The notes under the pieces are model-generated. The model ran no database searches. It saw nothing but the letters and a program-made list of their open reading frames with translations, and was not told the origin of the DNA. The position numbers and the translations under genes are program-made. DNA of 64,000 bases from Kosakonia pseudosacchari (GTDB lineage Bacteria; Pseudomonadota; Gammaproteobacteria; Enterobacterales; Enterobacteriaceae): the NCBI RefSeq assembly GCF_900184035.1, contig NZ_FXWP01000017.1:62001-126000 (forward strand), in the 5' to 3' direction. Below are positions 33,221 through 42,062 of this stretch, piece by piece; the stretch's first letter is position 1; every line of letters starts with the position of its first letter.

Positions 33221-34561
33221 TTAGCTCAACAGTGAAAACGCAATCATCCCGATAATCGCACCGGTGGTGCCAAGGATGGTTTCCATCATCGTCCAGGTTT
33301 TCAGCGTTTGCGCTTCGGTTGCGCCGGTAAAGCGGCCATACAACCAGAAACCGGCGTCGTTCACGTGGCTTACTACAATCGAACCGCCCGCGATGCAGAT
33401 AGAGAGTGCTGCCATCTGCGCGCCGTTGAAATGCAACTGTTCAATAACCGGCATTACCAGGCCAACAGCCGTCAGGCAGGCAACCGTGGCAGAACCCTGA
33501 ATAATGCGTACCGCAGCGGCTAGCACAAAACAGGTGATCGCGATAGGCAAGCCCATGCCGGTCAGCGCTTCGCCCAGTGCCGGGCCAACGCCGGAATCCA
33601 CCAGCACTTGCTTGAACACGCCGCCCGCACCAATCACCAGCAGAATAATGCCCGCCGGTTGCAACGCCTGACCGCAAATTTCCATCACGCGATCTTTCGG
33701 CATCCCTTGACGCATCGCCAGGCCATAAATCGCCACCAGGCACGCAACAAGGATCGCGGTGAACGGGTGACCGATAAACTCCAGCCAGTCGTACAAATTG
33801 CTGCCTTCGGCTACAAAACGCGCGGCGATGGTTTTCATCCCCACCAGCACCAGCGGGAGCAAAATCAGCGACAGGCTGAAACCAAACGAGGGCATTTTGC
33901 CTTCGCCCAGGTGCGGCTCGCTAATATCATCAGGAATGTGCAGCTCCACATGGCGGCTGATAAAGTTGCCCCATAGCGGACCGGCAATCAACATGCCCGG
34001 AATTGCCGCGCACAGGCCAATCAGGATCATCCAGCCGAAATCGGCATGCATCTGCGATGCCAGCAGCATCGGCGCAGGCCCCGGCAGCAGAAACGCAGCG
34101 GCTGCCGCAACGCCAGCGAACAGTGGAATCACCAGTTTCACCAGGTTGGTGCCGGTATGGCGCGCCATGGAAAACGCCACGCTAATCAGCAGCACAATCG
34201 CAACTTCAAAGAACAGCGGCAGCGCACAAATCAACCCCGCCAGACCAATCGCGTAATGGGCGCGGTTGTGGCCGAAAGAGTGGAGCATTTTGACAGCGAT
34301 TTGGTCCACCGCGCCGGTCTCGTGAAGGATTTTGCCGAACATCGCGCCGAGCGCGACCACAATCGCCAGAAAGCCGAGCGTACCGCCCATCCCTTTTTCC
34401 ATGGTCTGCGCGATCTTAATCAACGGCATCCCGGAAAAAAGCCCTGCACCAATGGAAACCACCATCAAAGCAACGAAAGCGTGCATACGCGCTTTCATCA
34501 CTAAAAACAGCAGCAGCAAAACCGAGCCTACTGCTGTTAAAACAAGCGTTAATGTACTCAC
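33221..34561 (-). CDS. gntU: Low-affinity gluconate transporter GntU
   Basis: 446-residue GntP-family symporter of the inner membrane. Shared motifs are LPLFFEVAIVLLISVAFSMA, GAGGVFKQVLVDSGVGPALG and VSHVNDAGFWLYG. Length equals that of E. coli GntU. Its GTG start overlaps the gntK stop as GTGA, so it is translationally coupled in gntKU. It is a paralogue of gntT at 8652-9968. Operators upstream of gntK place it under GntR. Confidence 0.96.
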   Translation of the reverse strand: MSTLTLVLTAVGSVLLLLFLVMKARMHAFVALMVVSIGAGLFSGMPLIKIAQTMEKGMGGTLGFLAIVVALGAMFGKILHETGAVDQIAVKMLHSFGHNRAHYAIGLAGLICALPLFFEVAIVLLISVAFSMARHTGTNLVKLVIPLFAGVAAAAAFLLPGPAPMLLASQMHADFGWMILIGLCAAIPGMLIAGPLWGNFISRHVELHIPDDISEPHLGEGKMPSFGFSLSLILLPLVLVGMKTIAARFVAEGSNLYDWLEFIGHPFTAILVACLVAIYGLAMRQGMPKDRVMEICGQALQPAGIILLVIGAGGVFKQVLVDSGVGPALGEALTGMGLPIAITCFVLAAAVRIIQGSATVACLTAVGLVMPVIEQLHFNGAQMAALSICIAGGSIVVSHVNDAGFWLYGRFTGATEAQTLKTWTMMETILGTTGAIIGMIAFSLLS

Positions 34562-35091
34562 TTAGCACTGCCTTTATTAATGACTTCAATGGTGCTGGCA
34601 ACAACACCATCCAGCGGCTGGTCAATATCCACAACCAGAACATCCGGCTCATCCATGCCCGGTTCTTGCAGCGCTTCAAACTGCGTTACCAACATTTGCG
34701 TTTTGAAGAAGTGCCCTTTACGCGCTTTCAGACGGCCTTCAATCACGTCGAAATCGCCTTTCAAATAGATGAAAGAGAGGTTCGGGTTACCGTCGCGCAG
34801 CTGGTCGCGATAGTGTTTTTTCAGTGCCGAGCAAACAATCAGCGACACTTTGTTGGTGCGCTGCATGGCGAAAGCGGCGTCGTTCAGCGCCTGCAGCCAT
34901 GGTTTGCGGTCATCGTCGTTCAGCGGTTCACCGGACGCCATTTTGGTGATGTTGCTGCGCGGATGGAGGAAATCGCCGTCGAGAAATGCGGCATGTAACT
35001 GATGCGCCACTTCGCTGGCGACAGCGGATTTTCCGCTGCCTGAAACGCCCATCAGAACATAAACGTGGTGATCAAGGTTAGTCGTGCTCAA
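34558..35091 (-). CDS. gntK: Thermoresistant gluconokinase
   Basis: 177-residue kinase turning gluconate into 6-phosphogluconate with ATP, feeding the Entner-Doudoroff and pentose phosphate routes. The P-loop GVSGSGKS is at 15-22. The substrate-side motif DGDFLHPRSNITKM is present. TTG 35091 is chosen because STTNLDHH matches the family start, and because two GntR operators lie at 35118-35148, inside any longer frame. It is the first gene of gntKU. Confidence 0.93.
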   Translation of the reverse strand: MSTTNLDHHVYVLMGVSGSGKSAVASEVAHQLHAAFLDGDFLHPRSNITKMASGEPLNDDDRKPWLQALNDAAFAMQRTNKVSLIVCSALKKHYRDQLRDGNPNLSFIYLKGDFDVIEGRLKARKGHFFKTQMLVTQFEALQEPGMDEPDVLVVDIDQPLDGVVASTIEVINKGSAK

Positions 35092-35117
35092 GGGTAGCCC
35101 CCACTGGTGCAAGAGTG

Positions 35118-35148
35118 AATTGTTACGGGTAACTGTTATCGGTAACAT
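35118..35148 (-). promoter_or_regulatory. Tandem GntR operators of gntKU
   Basis: Two overlapping dyads, TTGTTACGGGTAACTG and CTGTTATCGGTAACATT, lie between gntK and gntR. They match the GntR-type sites at gntT. GntR is released by gluconate. Confidence 0.8.
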
Positions 35149-35227
35149 TGTCCTGCTGGGGTAACGGAGAAGCAATATCCATTCGTGCCAGAGATAAATA
35201 AGTGTGAGCTACTTCAAACTTGTCAGA

Positions 35228-36223
35228 CTAAATAGATCCGCCCGGTGACAAAGTGAAACCTAAATCTAACATTTTCGGCGTAACTGACTCACCACGAATG
35301 CGCGCCAGTAAGCGTTCAGCGCCAATACGCCCCATGCGTTCACGCGGCGTAAGCACGCTTGCCAGACGCGGCTCCATTACCTGGCCAATGTCGTGACCGT
35401 GGAACCCGGCGATTGCCATATCCTGCGGAATTTTCAGCCCCAGACGCTGGCACTCAAACGCCGCGCCAACGGCAAGGTCATCGTTAGTACAAAAAATTCC
35501 GTCAAGCTGAGGGTACTCACGGCGCGCCTGGCGCATCAGTTCGATACCGGCGGTGTAAGAGGAAGATTGCTCCACCATCACGCTGTACGGCGTTAAACCC
35601 GCATCCAGCATCGCCTGCTCGTAACCCTTCTGTTTGATGATAGTACGTTCGTCCAGGCGCGCGCCGAGATAAGCGACACGACGGTGGCCGCGCGCAATGA
35701 TGGCAGTCGTTATCTGCCGCGCCGCTTCGAAGTTATCAAAACCAACGGCGATATCGAGGCAAGGCGAGCGGCTGTCCATTAACTCCACCACCGGAATACC
35801 AGCAACTTCAATCATTTTCAGCGTGCGCGGGGTATGGGTACGTTCGGTAAGGATCAGGCCGTCAATGTTCCATGAGAGCATCGATTCCAGGCGCTCTTCT
35901 TCCATTTCGGCTTTGTAGCCATAGTGCGCCAGCATGGTTTGATACCCGTGCGCGTCGGTAACGCTTTCAATGCCGCGTAAAACTTCAGCAAAAACCTGGT
36001 TGGTCAGGGAAGGGAGAAGCACACCAATCGCCCGGCTGGTAGCGTTAGAGAGAATATCGGGAGCCCGATTTGGAATGTAACCCAGTTCATCAAGTGCAGC
36101 CGCGATTTTGCCACGTAACGCGACGGAAACTTGTTCCGGGTTACGTAAAAATCGGCTAACGGTCATTTTGGTCACGCCAACGCGATCGGCCACATCCTGA
36201 AGTACGGGTCTTTTCTTTTTCAT
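35228..36223 (-). CDS. gntR: Gluconate repressor GntR
   Basis: 331-residue LacI-family repressor. The N-terminal helix-turn-helix and hinge are VLQDVADRVGVTKMTVSRFL (about 6-25) followed by NRAPDILSNATSRAIGV. The C-terminal periplasmic-binding-protein-like domain senses gluconate. Length equals that of E. coli GntR. It controls gntT and gntKU, whose sites are visible. It is 136 bp upstream of gntK, on the same strand. Confidence 0.97.
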   Translation of the reverse strand: MKKKRPVLQDVADRVGVTKMTVSRFLRNPEQVSVALRGKIAAALDELGYIPNRAPDILSNATSRAIGVLLPSLTNQVFAEVLRGIESVTDAHGYQTMLAHYGYKAEMEEERLESMLSWNIDGLILTERTHTPRTLKMIEVAGIPVVELMDSRSPCLDIAVGFDNFEAARQITTAIIARGHRRVAYLGARLDERTIIKQKGYEQAMLDAGLTPYSVMVEQSSSYTAGIELMRQARREYPQLDGIFCTNDDLAVGAAFECQRLGLKIPQDMAIAGFHGHDIGQVMEPRLASVLTPRERMGRIGAERLLARIRGESVTPKMLDLGFTLSPGGSI

Positions 36224-36277
36224 CGTCCTGACATTTTATTCTGAGTGAGAGATTTCCTCAGTTTATCACGGACAACG

Positions 36278-36309
36278 CGCAACCTTCCGGCCAAAACCAG
36301 GAGGTTGCG
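36278..36309. repeat. Palindrome between gntR and yhhW
   Basis: CGCAACCT and AGGTTGCG are 8-bp inverted copies with an internal CCGGCC-like core. No T run follows on either strand, so this is a hairpin of unknown role. Confidence 0.45.
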
Positions 36310-36327
36310 TCATTTATTTAACCAACA

Positions 36328-37023
36328 TCATACCGGCGGCAGATCGAACAGCAGGATTTCACTGTCGCTATCGGCATGCACCGAGATAGCCTGCTCATCC
36401 CAAATTGCCAGACCATCGCTGGTGGTGGCTTTTGTCCCGTTGATAGTGACTTCGCCTTTCACCACCTGGATCCACACGCGGCGTTCAGCGGCAATCTGGT
36501 GTACAGACTGCTCATCTTTCAGCAAAGCCCAGCGGTAAAGCTCCATATCCTGATGCACTTTCAGCGAACCATCACGCGCATCCGGCGACAGTACCAGCTG
36601 TTTGCCCTGCACCGCATCAAAGCGACGCTGTTCATAGCGCGGCGTGATCCCATTAGTTTCTGGAATGATCCAGATTTGATACAGGCGCAGACGGTCGGTT
36701 TTGCTCGGGTTGTATTCCGAGTGACGCACCCCAGTACCGGCGCTCATAATCTGGAACTCGCCCGCAGGAACTTGCTCTTTGTTGCCCATACTGTCCTGGT
36801 GTTCAACGGCACCTTCCAGTACATACGTCAGAATTTCCATGTCTTTGTGCGGGTGAGTTCCAAAGCCCTGGCCGGCATCGATAACGTCATCGTTAATCAC
36901 ACGCAGTGCCGAGAAGCCCATAAAATTTGGGTCGTAATAGTTGGCAAACGAGAAGGTGTGCCAGGAATCCAGCCAACCATGATTTGCATGGCCACGGTCA
37001 TTTGCTTTGCGTAAGAAGATCAT
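36328..37023 (-). CDS. yhhW: Quercetin 2,3-dioxygenase-like pirin YhhW
   Basis: 231-residue bicupin pirin family protein that oxidises quercetin in vitro in E. coli; its physiological substrate is unknown. The metal ligands His57 and His59 (GTHPHKDME) and His101 and Glu103 (VRHSEY) occur at the E. coli positions. ATG 37023 (MIFLRKANDRGHANHG) gives the family length; the open frame extends 34 codons without support. It lies between gntR and yhhX. Confidence 0.94.
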   Translation of the reverse strand: MIFLRKANDRGHANHGWLDSWHTFSFANYYDPNFMGFSALRVINDDVIDAGQGFGTHPHKDMEILTYVLEGAVEHQDSMGNKEQVPAGEFQIMSAGTGVRHSEYNPSKTDRLRLYQIWIIPETNGITPRYEQRRFDAVQGKQLVLSPDARDGSLKVHQDMELYRWALLKDEQSVHQIAAERRVWIQVVKGEVTINGTKATTSDGLAIWDEQAISVHADSDSEILLFDLPPV

Positions 37024-37146
37024 CTTTTTTACCCCCGTATGTTTTCGATGGAGTAAGTGTGGACGCAATTGACCAACGATCATAGAGGGTGAAAATTGAC
37101 TCCTCTGTTCAAAAAAAGTGAACAAGTTATGAGGAGCCTTTTTCGG

Positions 37147-38184
37147 TTATTTCGCGAGGGTTATCGTGGCAGGAGAAGCCTGTTCAAAGGCGCGTTCCAG
37201 CAGCTCAAGGTTGGTGAGAACTTCAGATTCCTTGACGTAATTTGGCGCACCGGTTGTTAGCGTGTCGTACAACGCATCATAGACGCGTCCGTAGTCGCCA
37301 GTTTCCGGGGCTATCTCTTCCCGCACCGTTTCACCCGCCGCATTCACATATTCCAGAACGCCCTTGCTGTCGTCAGCGGCAAAACCGGGTTCGCCCGGCA
37401 TGATATTGGCTTTCAGGCTGGTTTCCTGCTGGTCGATACCGTATTTAATAAACGACCCTTTGGTGCCGTGGACGATAAATTTCGGGTAATCAATCTTCAC
37501 CAGATGGCTGGTTTTGACGATGGCTTTTAAATCGCCGTAAAACAGCTGGGCTTCGAAAGTATCATCCGGGTTGGCTTTGTTGCGCAGGCTACGGATGTCA
37601 TACGCGGCGTGATCCGGGCGGCCAAACAGCGAAATGATTTGATCCATCGTATGTACGCCGAGGCCGTAAAATGAGCCGTCCTGCGGCAAACCAGGCTTGG
37701 TTTCCGCAACCGGACGGAAGTAGTCAAAATGGCTTTCGATTTCCACGATGTTGCCGAGTTTGCCGCTTTCAATCGCCTTTTTGGTAGTGAGGAAGCAGGA
37801 GTCAAAACGGCGATTCTGATACGGCGTTACCGTCAGGCCCTTACTTTTCGCCAGCTCAAACAGCGTGACCGCTTCCGCCATTGTTGGGGTGAACGGTTTT
37901 TCCACCAGCACATTTTTACCCGCTTCCAGCGCACGCTTCGCGTAGTCGAAATGGCTGTCGGCGTGGGTACAAACGATCACCAGTTTGACCTGAGGATCAT
38001 TAAAGATGTCATCAATATCGCTGGTGAAGTGAATATGTTGATACTGCGGATGCTGCTCTTCCGGCTTCGGGTGGCGGCGAAAAATGTGCGCCACATGCCA
38101 GCTATCTTTGCGGTGCAGAACATAAGGGAGGTGATAACGGGTGGTGCTTTTACCAAAGCCGATAAATGCGCAATGTAGAGTCAT
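37147..38184 (-). CDS. yhhX: Gfo/Idh/MocA-family oxidoreductase YhhX
   Basis: 345-residue predicted NAD(P)-dependent dehydrogenase. The Rossmann motif FIGFGKSTTRYHLP is near residue 7 and the EKPF motif KNVLVEKPFTPT near 92-103 is typical. Substrate unknown. ATG 38184 (MTLHCAFIGFG) is used; 25 upstream codons are open without support. The ryhB gene lies just upstream on the same strand, so the two may share Fur-controlled expression. Confidence 0.92.
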   Translation of the reverse strand: MTLHCAFIGFGKSTTRYHLPYVLHRKDSWHVAHIFRRHPKPEEQHPQYQHIHFTSDIDDIFNDPQVKLVIVCTHADSHFDYAKRALEAGKNVLVEKPFTPTMAEAVTLFELAKSKGLTVTPYQNRRFDSCFLTTKKAIESGKLGNIVEIESHFDYFRPVAETKPGLPQDGSFYGLGVHTMDQIISLFGRPDHAAYDIRSLRNKANPDDTFEAQLFYGDLKAIVKTSHLVKIDYPKFIVHGTKGSFIKYGIDQQETSLKANIMPGEPGFAADDSKGVLEYVNAAGETVREEIAPETGDYGRVYDALYDTLTTGAPNYVKESEVLTNLELLERAFEQASPATITLAK

Positions 38185-38292
38185 AATCTCGTCCTTATCA
38201 AGGTGACTCTCACAACCATAGCGCATCTGCAAAGGTGCTGTCCCTGCCCCTTTTCTCAAAAGTCTTTTGAAAACTGGCGGTAAATTGCGGGC

Positions 38293-38386
38293 AAAAAAAA
38301 GCCAGCACGCGGCTGGCTAAGAAATACTGGAAGCAATGTGAGCAATGTCGTGCTTTCAGGATTACCGCAACGGTTTCCCTGAATGC
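38293..38386 (-). ncRNA. ryhB: Iron-responsive small RNA RyhB
   Basis: On the minus strand the conserved core GACATTGCTCACATTGCTTC (rc of about 38329-38348) is followed by a stem (CCAGCCGCGTGCTGG) and an eight-T tract (38293-38300). This is the RyhB seed and Hfq-type terminator. The 5' part before CTGAAAGCACGACATT differs from E. coli. The 5' end near 38386 is inferred from length. RyhB represses mRNAs of iron-using proteins under iron limitation. It lies between yhhX and yhhY, as in E. coli. Confidence 0.93.
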
Positions 38387-38388
38387 AT

Positions 38389-38407
38389 GGCAATAATAAT
38401 CATTATC
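38389..38407. promoter_or_regulatory. Fur box at the ryhB promoter
   Basis: The 19-mer with core AATAATAATCATTATC matches the Fur consensus at 16 of 19 positions. It sits right at the expected ryhB start. Confidence 0.88.
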
Positions 38408-38505
38408 ATTCGCACCTGTCTACTTTTTTTTGCAAAAAATGGCAGTTGACGCTTCGCCAGAAAGCCAGGAAGGTGGTCATCTACCCAACAACAAGGAAAA
38501 GCAGG

Positions 38506-38997
38506 ATGAGTGAGATAGTGATACGCCATGCCGAAGCGCGCGATGCAGAATCGTTACGTCAGTTTTATGCGCAACCCGAGGTGTATCATAACCTGCTACA
38601 GCTACCTCATCCCCCTGCCGAACTGTGGGAAGATCGCCTGAAACCGCAACCCGGTCGCCGCCAGTTGGTCGCGTGCATTGACGATCAAATCGTGGGCAAT
38701 CTGACGCTGATGGTGGAACAAAATCCGCGCCGCAGCCATGTCGCTTTTTTTGGCATGGCGGTGTCATCGGCGTTCCATAACCGTGGCGTCGCCAGTGCGT
38801 TGATGCGCGAGATGATCAACCTGTGCGATAACTGGCTGCGTATTGAACGTATTGAACTGACGGTGTTTGTCGATAACGCCCCGGCGCTGGCGGTGTATCG
38901 CAAGTTTGGTTTCGAGATTGAAGGCACCGGTAAGCGCTATGCGCTGCGTAACGGCGAATTTGTTGATTCGTACTATATGGCGCGTATGAAAGGCTAA
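38506..38997 (+). CDS. yhhY: GNAT N-acetyltransferase YhhY
   Basis: 163-residue acetyltransferase. In E. coli, YhhY acetylates amino acids such as methionine and phenylalanine, giving resistance to the peptide antibiotic albomycin-like or microcin C processing products; my memory of the exact substrates is limited. The acetyl-CoA motif NRGVASALMREMI is near residues 93-105. ATG 38506 has GGA-rich sequence upstream and MSEIVIRHAEARD matches. The K-12 genes yhhZ, yrhA and IS1 between yhhY and ggt are absent. Confidence 0.93.
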   Translation: MSEIVIRHAEARDAESLRQFYAQPEVYHNLLQLPHPPAELWEDRLKPQPGRRQLVACIDDQIVGNLTLMVEQNPRRSHVAFFGMAVSSAFHNRGVASALMREMINLCDNWLRIERIELTVFVDNAPALAVYRKFGFEIEGTGKRYALRNGEFVDSYYMARMKG

Positions 38998-39000
38998 GAA

Positions 39001-39027
39001 ACGCCTCTCCCCTTTGGGGAGAGGCGT
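39001..39027. terminator. Hairpin between yhhY and ggt
   Basis: ACGCCTCTCCCC-TTT-GGGGAGAGGCGT is a perfect 12 bp stem between convergent genes. It has only short T tracts. Confidence 0.75.
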
Positions 39028-39030
39028 TGT

Positions 39031-40791
39031 TCAGTATCCGGCGGTTAAATCATCCACCGAACGCGGATCCGACGCGCCATACAGCGTGCCGTCTGGTGCC
39101 ACCATTATGCTCTGCGTACTGCCCATCGCTTCTTTCACCGCTACTTTTTGCCCTTTCTGTTCAAGCAGTTTTAGCGTGTCCGGGCTAAAGCCTTTCTCGA
39201 CGCGCAGTTCATCCGGCAACCATTGATGATGAAAACGCGGCGCGTTGGTAGCTTCGGCGACATTCATCCCAAAATCGATGCTATTTACCACCATTTGCAA
39301 CACTGTTGTGATAATACGGCTACCGCCGGGGCTGCCGGTGACCAGCCAGGTTTTGCCATCTTTCAGCACAATGGTTGGCGACATTGAAGAGAGCGGACGT
39401 TTGCCCGGCCCAATCGCATTCGCATCGCCGCCCACCAGCCCGTAGACATTCGGCACGCCCGGCTTGGCAGAGAAATCATCCATTTCGTTATTCAGCAGAA
39501 TGCCGGTATTGCCAGCGACAATCCCGGTACCAAACACCGTATTCAGCGTATAGGTGACGGCGACTGCGTTACCGTCTTTATCCACTACCGAGAAGTGGGT
39601 GGTTTGGTTACTTTCGTACGGTTCCAGCTTACCGGGGCGGATCTGGCTGGAGGGGCGCGCTTTGTTGACATCAATCTGCGCGGCAATTGATTTGGCGTAC
39701 TCTTTGTTGGTTAACGCCTGCCACGGCACTTTGACAAAGTCCGGGTCGCCCAGATATTCCGAACGATCGGCATAGGCATATTTCTCCGCCTCAGCCATCA
39801 CCTGCATCGCATCCGCGCTGCCGAAACCATATTTCGCCAGATCGAAGTTTTCCAGGATATTGAGGATTTCCACGATATGAATCCCACCTGAAGAGGGCGG
39901 TGGCATGGAGTAAATCTCGTAACCGCGATAGCTGCCGCTTATCGGCGTGCGCTCCACGGCTTTGTAATTGGCTAAATCCTCTTTGGTGATAAGCCCGCCG
40001 TTTTTGCTCATCTGCAGAGCAATTTGCTCAGCAATAGCGCCTTTGTAGAAGGCATCGGGCCCTTTTTCCGCAATCATCTCCAGGCTTTTGGCGAGATTGC
40101 TTTGCACCAGTTTGTCGCCTTTTTTCAGCGGCTCGCCATCTTTCCAGAAAATGGCTTTGCTGGTGTCGTGGTTGGGCAACACTTCGCTGCCATAGGTTTT
40201 TAAATCACCGGCCAGCGCATCGTTCACCACAAAGCCCTGCTTCGCCAGCTTGATGGCTGGCTGCACCACTTTGTTCAGCGGCAGCGTACCGTATTTTTCC
40301 AGCGCCAGAGAGAAACCAGCAACAGTGCCGGGCGTGCCGGATGCCAAATGTGACGTCAGGGATTTTTTACTGTCCGGGTTGCCCTGTTCGTCCAGAAACA
40401 TGTCGCGTGTCGCACCAGCGGGGGCCATTTCACGAAAATCAATCGCCGTGACGTTCCCTTCTTTGTTACGAATCAGCATGAAGCCGCCACCACCAAGGTT
40501 ACCGGCCTGCGGGTGCGTGACTGCCAGCGCATAACCAACCGCCACTGCCGCATCCACCGCATTACCGCCCTGCTTGAGAATATCAACACCGACACGCGTG
40601 GCGGTTTCATCCACCGAAGCAACCATACCCTGTTTCGCCACCACCGGATGGAAGACATCGGCTTCAACCCCGTAAGATACCGGAGGCGGCGCGGTTGCCT
40701 GCCCTTCTGGCGGCGCCGCCGCAACGCCAAAACATCCTCCCGCCGTCAGCGCGGCAATCGCCAGCCAACGCGCAAACTTCTGTTTCATCAT
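39031..40791 (-). CDS. ggt: Gamma-glutamyltranspeptidase
   Basis: 586-residue periplasmic enzyme that hydrolyses or transfers the gamma-glutamyl group of glutathione. It has an N-terminal signal peptide (hydrophobic LAIAALTAGGCFGVAAA). The precursor self-cleaves before Thr397 (in SNQTTHFSVVDKDGN), the nucleophile and first residue of the small subunit, equivalent to E. coli Thr391. GSPGGSRIITTVLQ forms the oxyanion region. ATG 40791 or 40788 are both possible; GGGAG lies about 7 bp before the first. Confidence 0.97.
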   Translation of the reverse strand: MMKQKFARWLAIAALTAGGCFGVAAAPPEGQATAPPPVSYGVEADVFHPVVAKQGMVASVDETATRVGVDILKQGGNAVDAAVAVGYALAVTHPQAGNLGGGGFMLIRNKEGNVTAIDFREMAPAGATRDMFLDEQGNPDSKKSLTSHLASGTPGTVAGFSLALEKYGTLPLNKVVQPAIKLAKQGFVVNDALAGDLKTYGSEVLPNHDTSKAIFWKDGEPLKKGDKLVQSNLAKSLEMIAEKGPDAFYKGAIAEQIALQMSKNGGLITKEDLANYKAVERTPISGSYRGYEIYSMPPPSSGGIHIVEILNILENFDLAKYGFGSADAMQVMAEAEKYAYADRSEYLGDPDFVKVPWQALTNKEYAKSIAAQIDVNKARPSSQIRPGKLEPYESNQTTHFSVVDKDGNAVAVTYTLNTVFGTGIVAGNTGILLNNEMDDFSAKPGVPNVYGLVGGDANAIGPGKRPLSSMSPTIVLKDGKTWLVTGSPGGSRIITTVLQMVVNSIDFGMNVAEATNAPRFHHQWLPDELRVEKGFSPDTLKLLEQKGQKVAVKEAMGSTQSIMVAPDGTLYGASDPRSVDDLTAGY

Positions 40792-40911
40792 CGTCGTTCT
40801 CCCAGGTAAGGGCTACAGTCCCCGCTTAAGCCTGGTTCACAACTCTTAAAAATGCATTGTCACGAATGAAAGCGAGTAAACTGACAGAAAACCTCAATGG
40901 AGGACAGGACG

Positions 40912-41325
40912 ATGAAACGAGTACTGATTCTGGCGGCCCTGCTGCCCTTTAGTGCCTTCGCACAGCCATTAAACATCACCAACGATCCCCACCAGCCTGG
41001 ATACGTGATCCCAAGCCAGCAGCGGATGCAGACGCAGATGCTTAACCAGCAGCAACAGCATCAAGGGATGCTGAAACAGCAGATGCAGACGCAAACCCAG
41101 CTGCAACAGCAACAGTTGCAGACGCAGATGAATAACAACACCCAACGGGTAAGGCAGGCGCAGCCGGGGGAGCTCAATCCCGGCCGCCAGCAAGTGCTAC
41201 CCAACAACGGCGCCGGGATGCTCAGCGGGGGAACAACTAGCAGCGGCGTGACGCAGCAACATATGCTGCCACAGACGCAAAACGGCGACATGCTGCAAAG
41301 CACATCGCCGTCGACAACACCTTAG
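40912..41325 (+). CDS. yhhA: Gln-rich periplasmic DUF2756 protein YhhA
   Basis: 137-residue protein of unknown function. It has a signal peptide ([17 protein letters not shown]) and then a Gln-rich, low-complexity segment (residues about 35-75) with repeated QMQTQ/QQQ blocks. The ATG at 40912 follows AGGAC. It resembles E. coli YhhA. Its stop codon overlaps that of convergent ugpQ within CTTAG. Confidence 0.9.
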   Translation: MKRVLILAALLPFSAFAQPLNITNDPHQPGYVIPSQQRMQTQMLNQQQQHQGMLKQQMQTQTQLQQQQLQTQMNNNTQRVRQAQPGELNPGRQQVLPNNGAGMLSGGTTSSGVTQQHMLPQTQNGDMLQSTSPSTTP

Positions 41326-42062
41326 TACTGGAAGTGCGGCCCGATAGCATCGATTTTATCGGTGCAGATGCAGTCAACACCCCAGCGTAGCAGTTCTGCC
41401 GCCCGCGCCGGCTGGTTGACCGTATAGACCAGGATGCGCAAGCCCGCATCGCGCAGCATGCGCACGCGAGCTTCATCCAGCAGTTTGTGGTTCAGATGGA
41501 TCGATACGCAGCCCAGCCGTTCGGTGAGCGTCTGCCAGTCATCGCGCCACTCATCGAGCAGCAGGCCGCGCGGCAGTTCCGGCGCGGCTTGTTGCGCCGC
41601 TTCCAGTGCATCAATTTCAAACGATGAAAGCAGCGGCGGTGTCATCCCGGCCCACAGCTCGCGCGCAGCCAGCGCTACCACTTTCCCGGTCAGCGGCCCG
41701 GTGCCGGTGGTCGGTTTAATCTCGATATTCGCCATCATGCCGTGCTGGCGGCAGCGCTCCGCCACTTCAGAAAGCAGCGGCAGCGGTTCGCCTTTGAATT
41801 CACCGCTGAACCAGCCACCCGCATCCACTTTAAGCAGATCGTTCCACGCCAGTTCACCCGCGACGCCCCAGCCGTTGCTGGTACGCTCGAGATTGTCGTC
41901 ATGCAGCAGGAAAATCTGCCCATCTTTCGACAGTTTGGCATCGAACTCAATCATCTTGTGCCCGTAACGCGCACCAACATCAATGGCGGCCAGTGTGTTT
42001 TCCGGCGCCAGTTTACCGCCGCCGCGATGGGCGACAATGTGGGGATATGGCCAGTTGCTCAT
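41322..42062 (-). CDS. ugpQ: Glycerophosphodiester phosphodiesterase UgpQ
   Basis: 246-residue cytoplasmic enzyme hydrolysing glycerophosphodiesters to glycerol-3-phosphate and alcohol. The GDPD motif [20 protein letters not shown] (His11, Arg12 region) and the metal ligands [20 protein letters not shown] are seen. It is the last gene of ugpBAECQ, coupled to ugpC through an ATGA overlap. Confidence 0.97.
   Translation of the reverse strand: MSNWPYPHIVAHRGGGKLAPENTLAAIDVGARYGHKMIEFDAKLSKDGQIFLLHDDNLERTSNGWGVAGELAWNDLLKVDAGGWFSGEFKGEPLPLLSEVAERCRQHGMMANIEIKPTTGTGPLTGKVVALAARELWAGMTPPLLSSFEIDALEAAQQAAPELPRGLLLDEWRDDWQTLTERLGCVSIHLNHKLLDEARVRMLRDAGLRILVYTVNQPARAAELLRWGVDCICTDKIDAIGPHFQY

Noticed and set aside
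36328..38184. yhhW-yhhX as a catabolic operon
   Set aside because: Each has a 120 bp or larger spacer, known unlinked functions and no shared substrate evidence.
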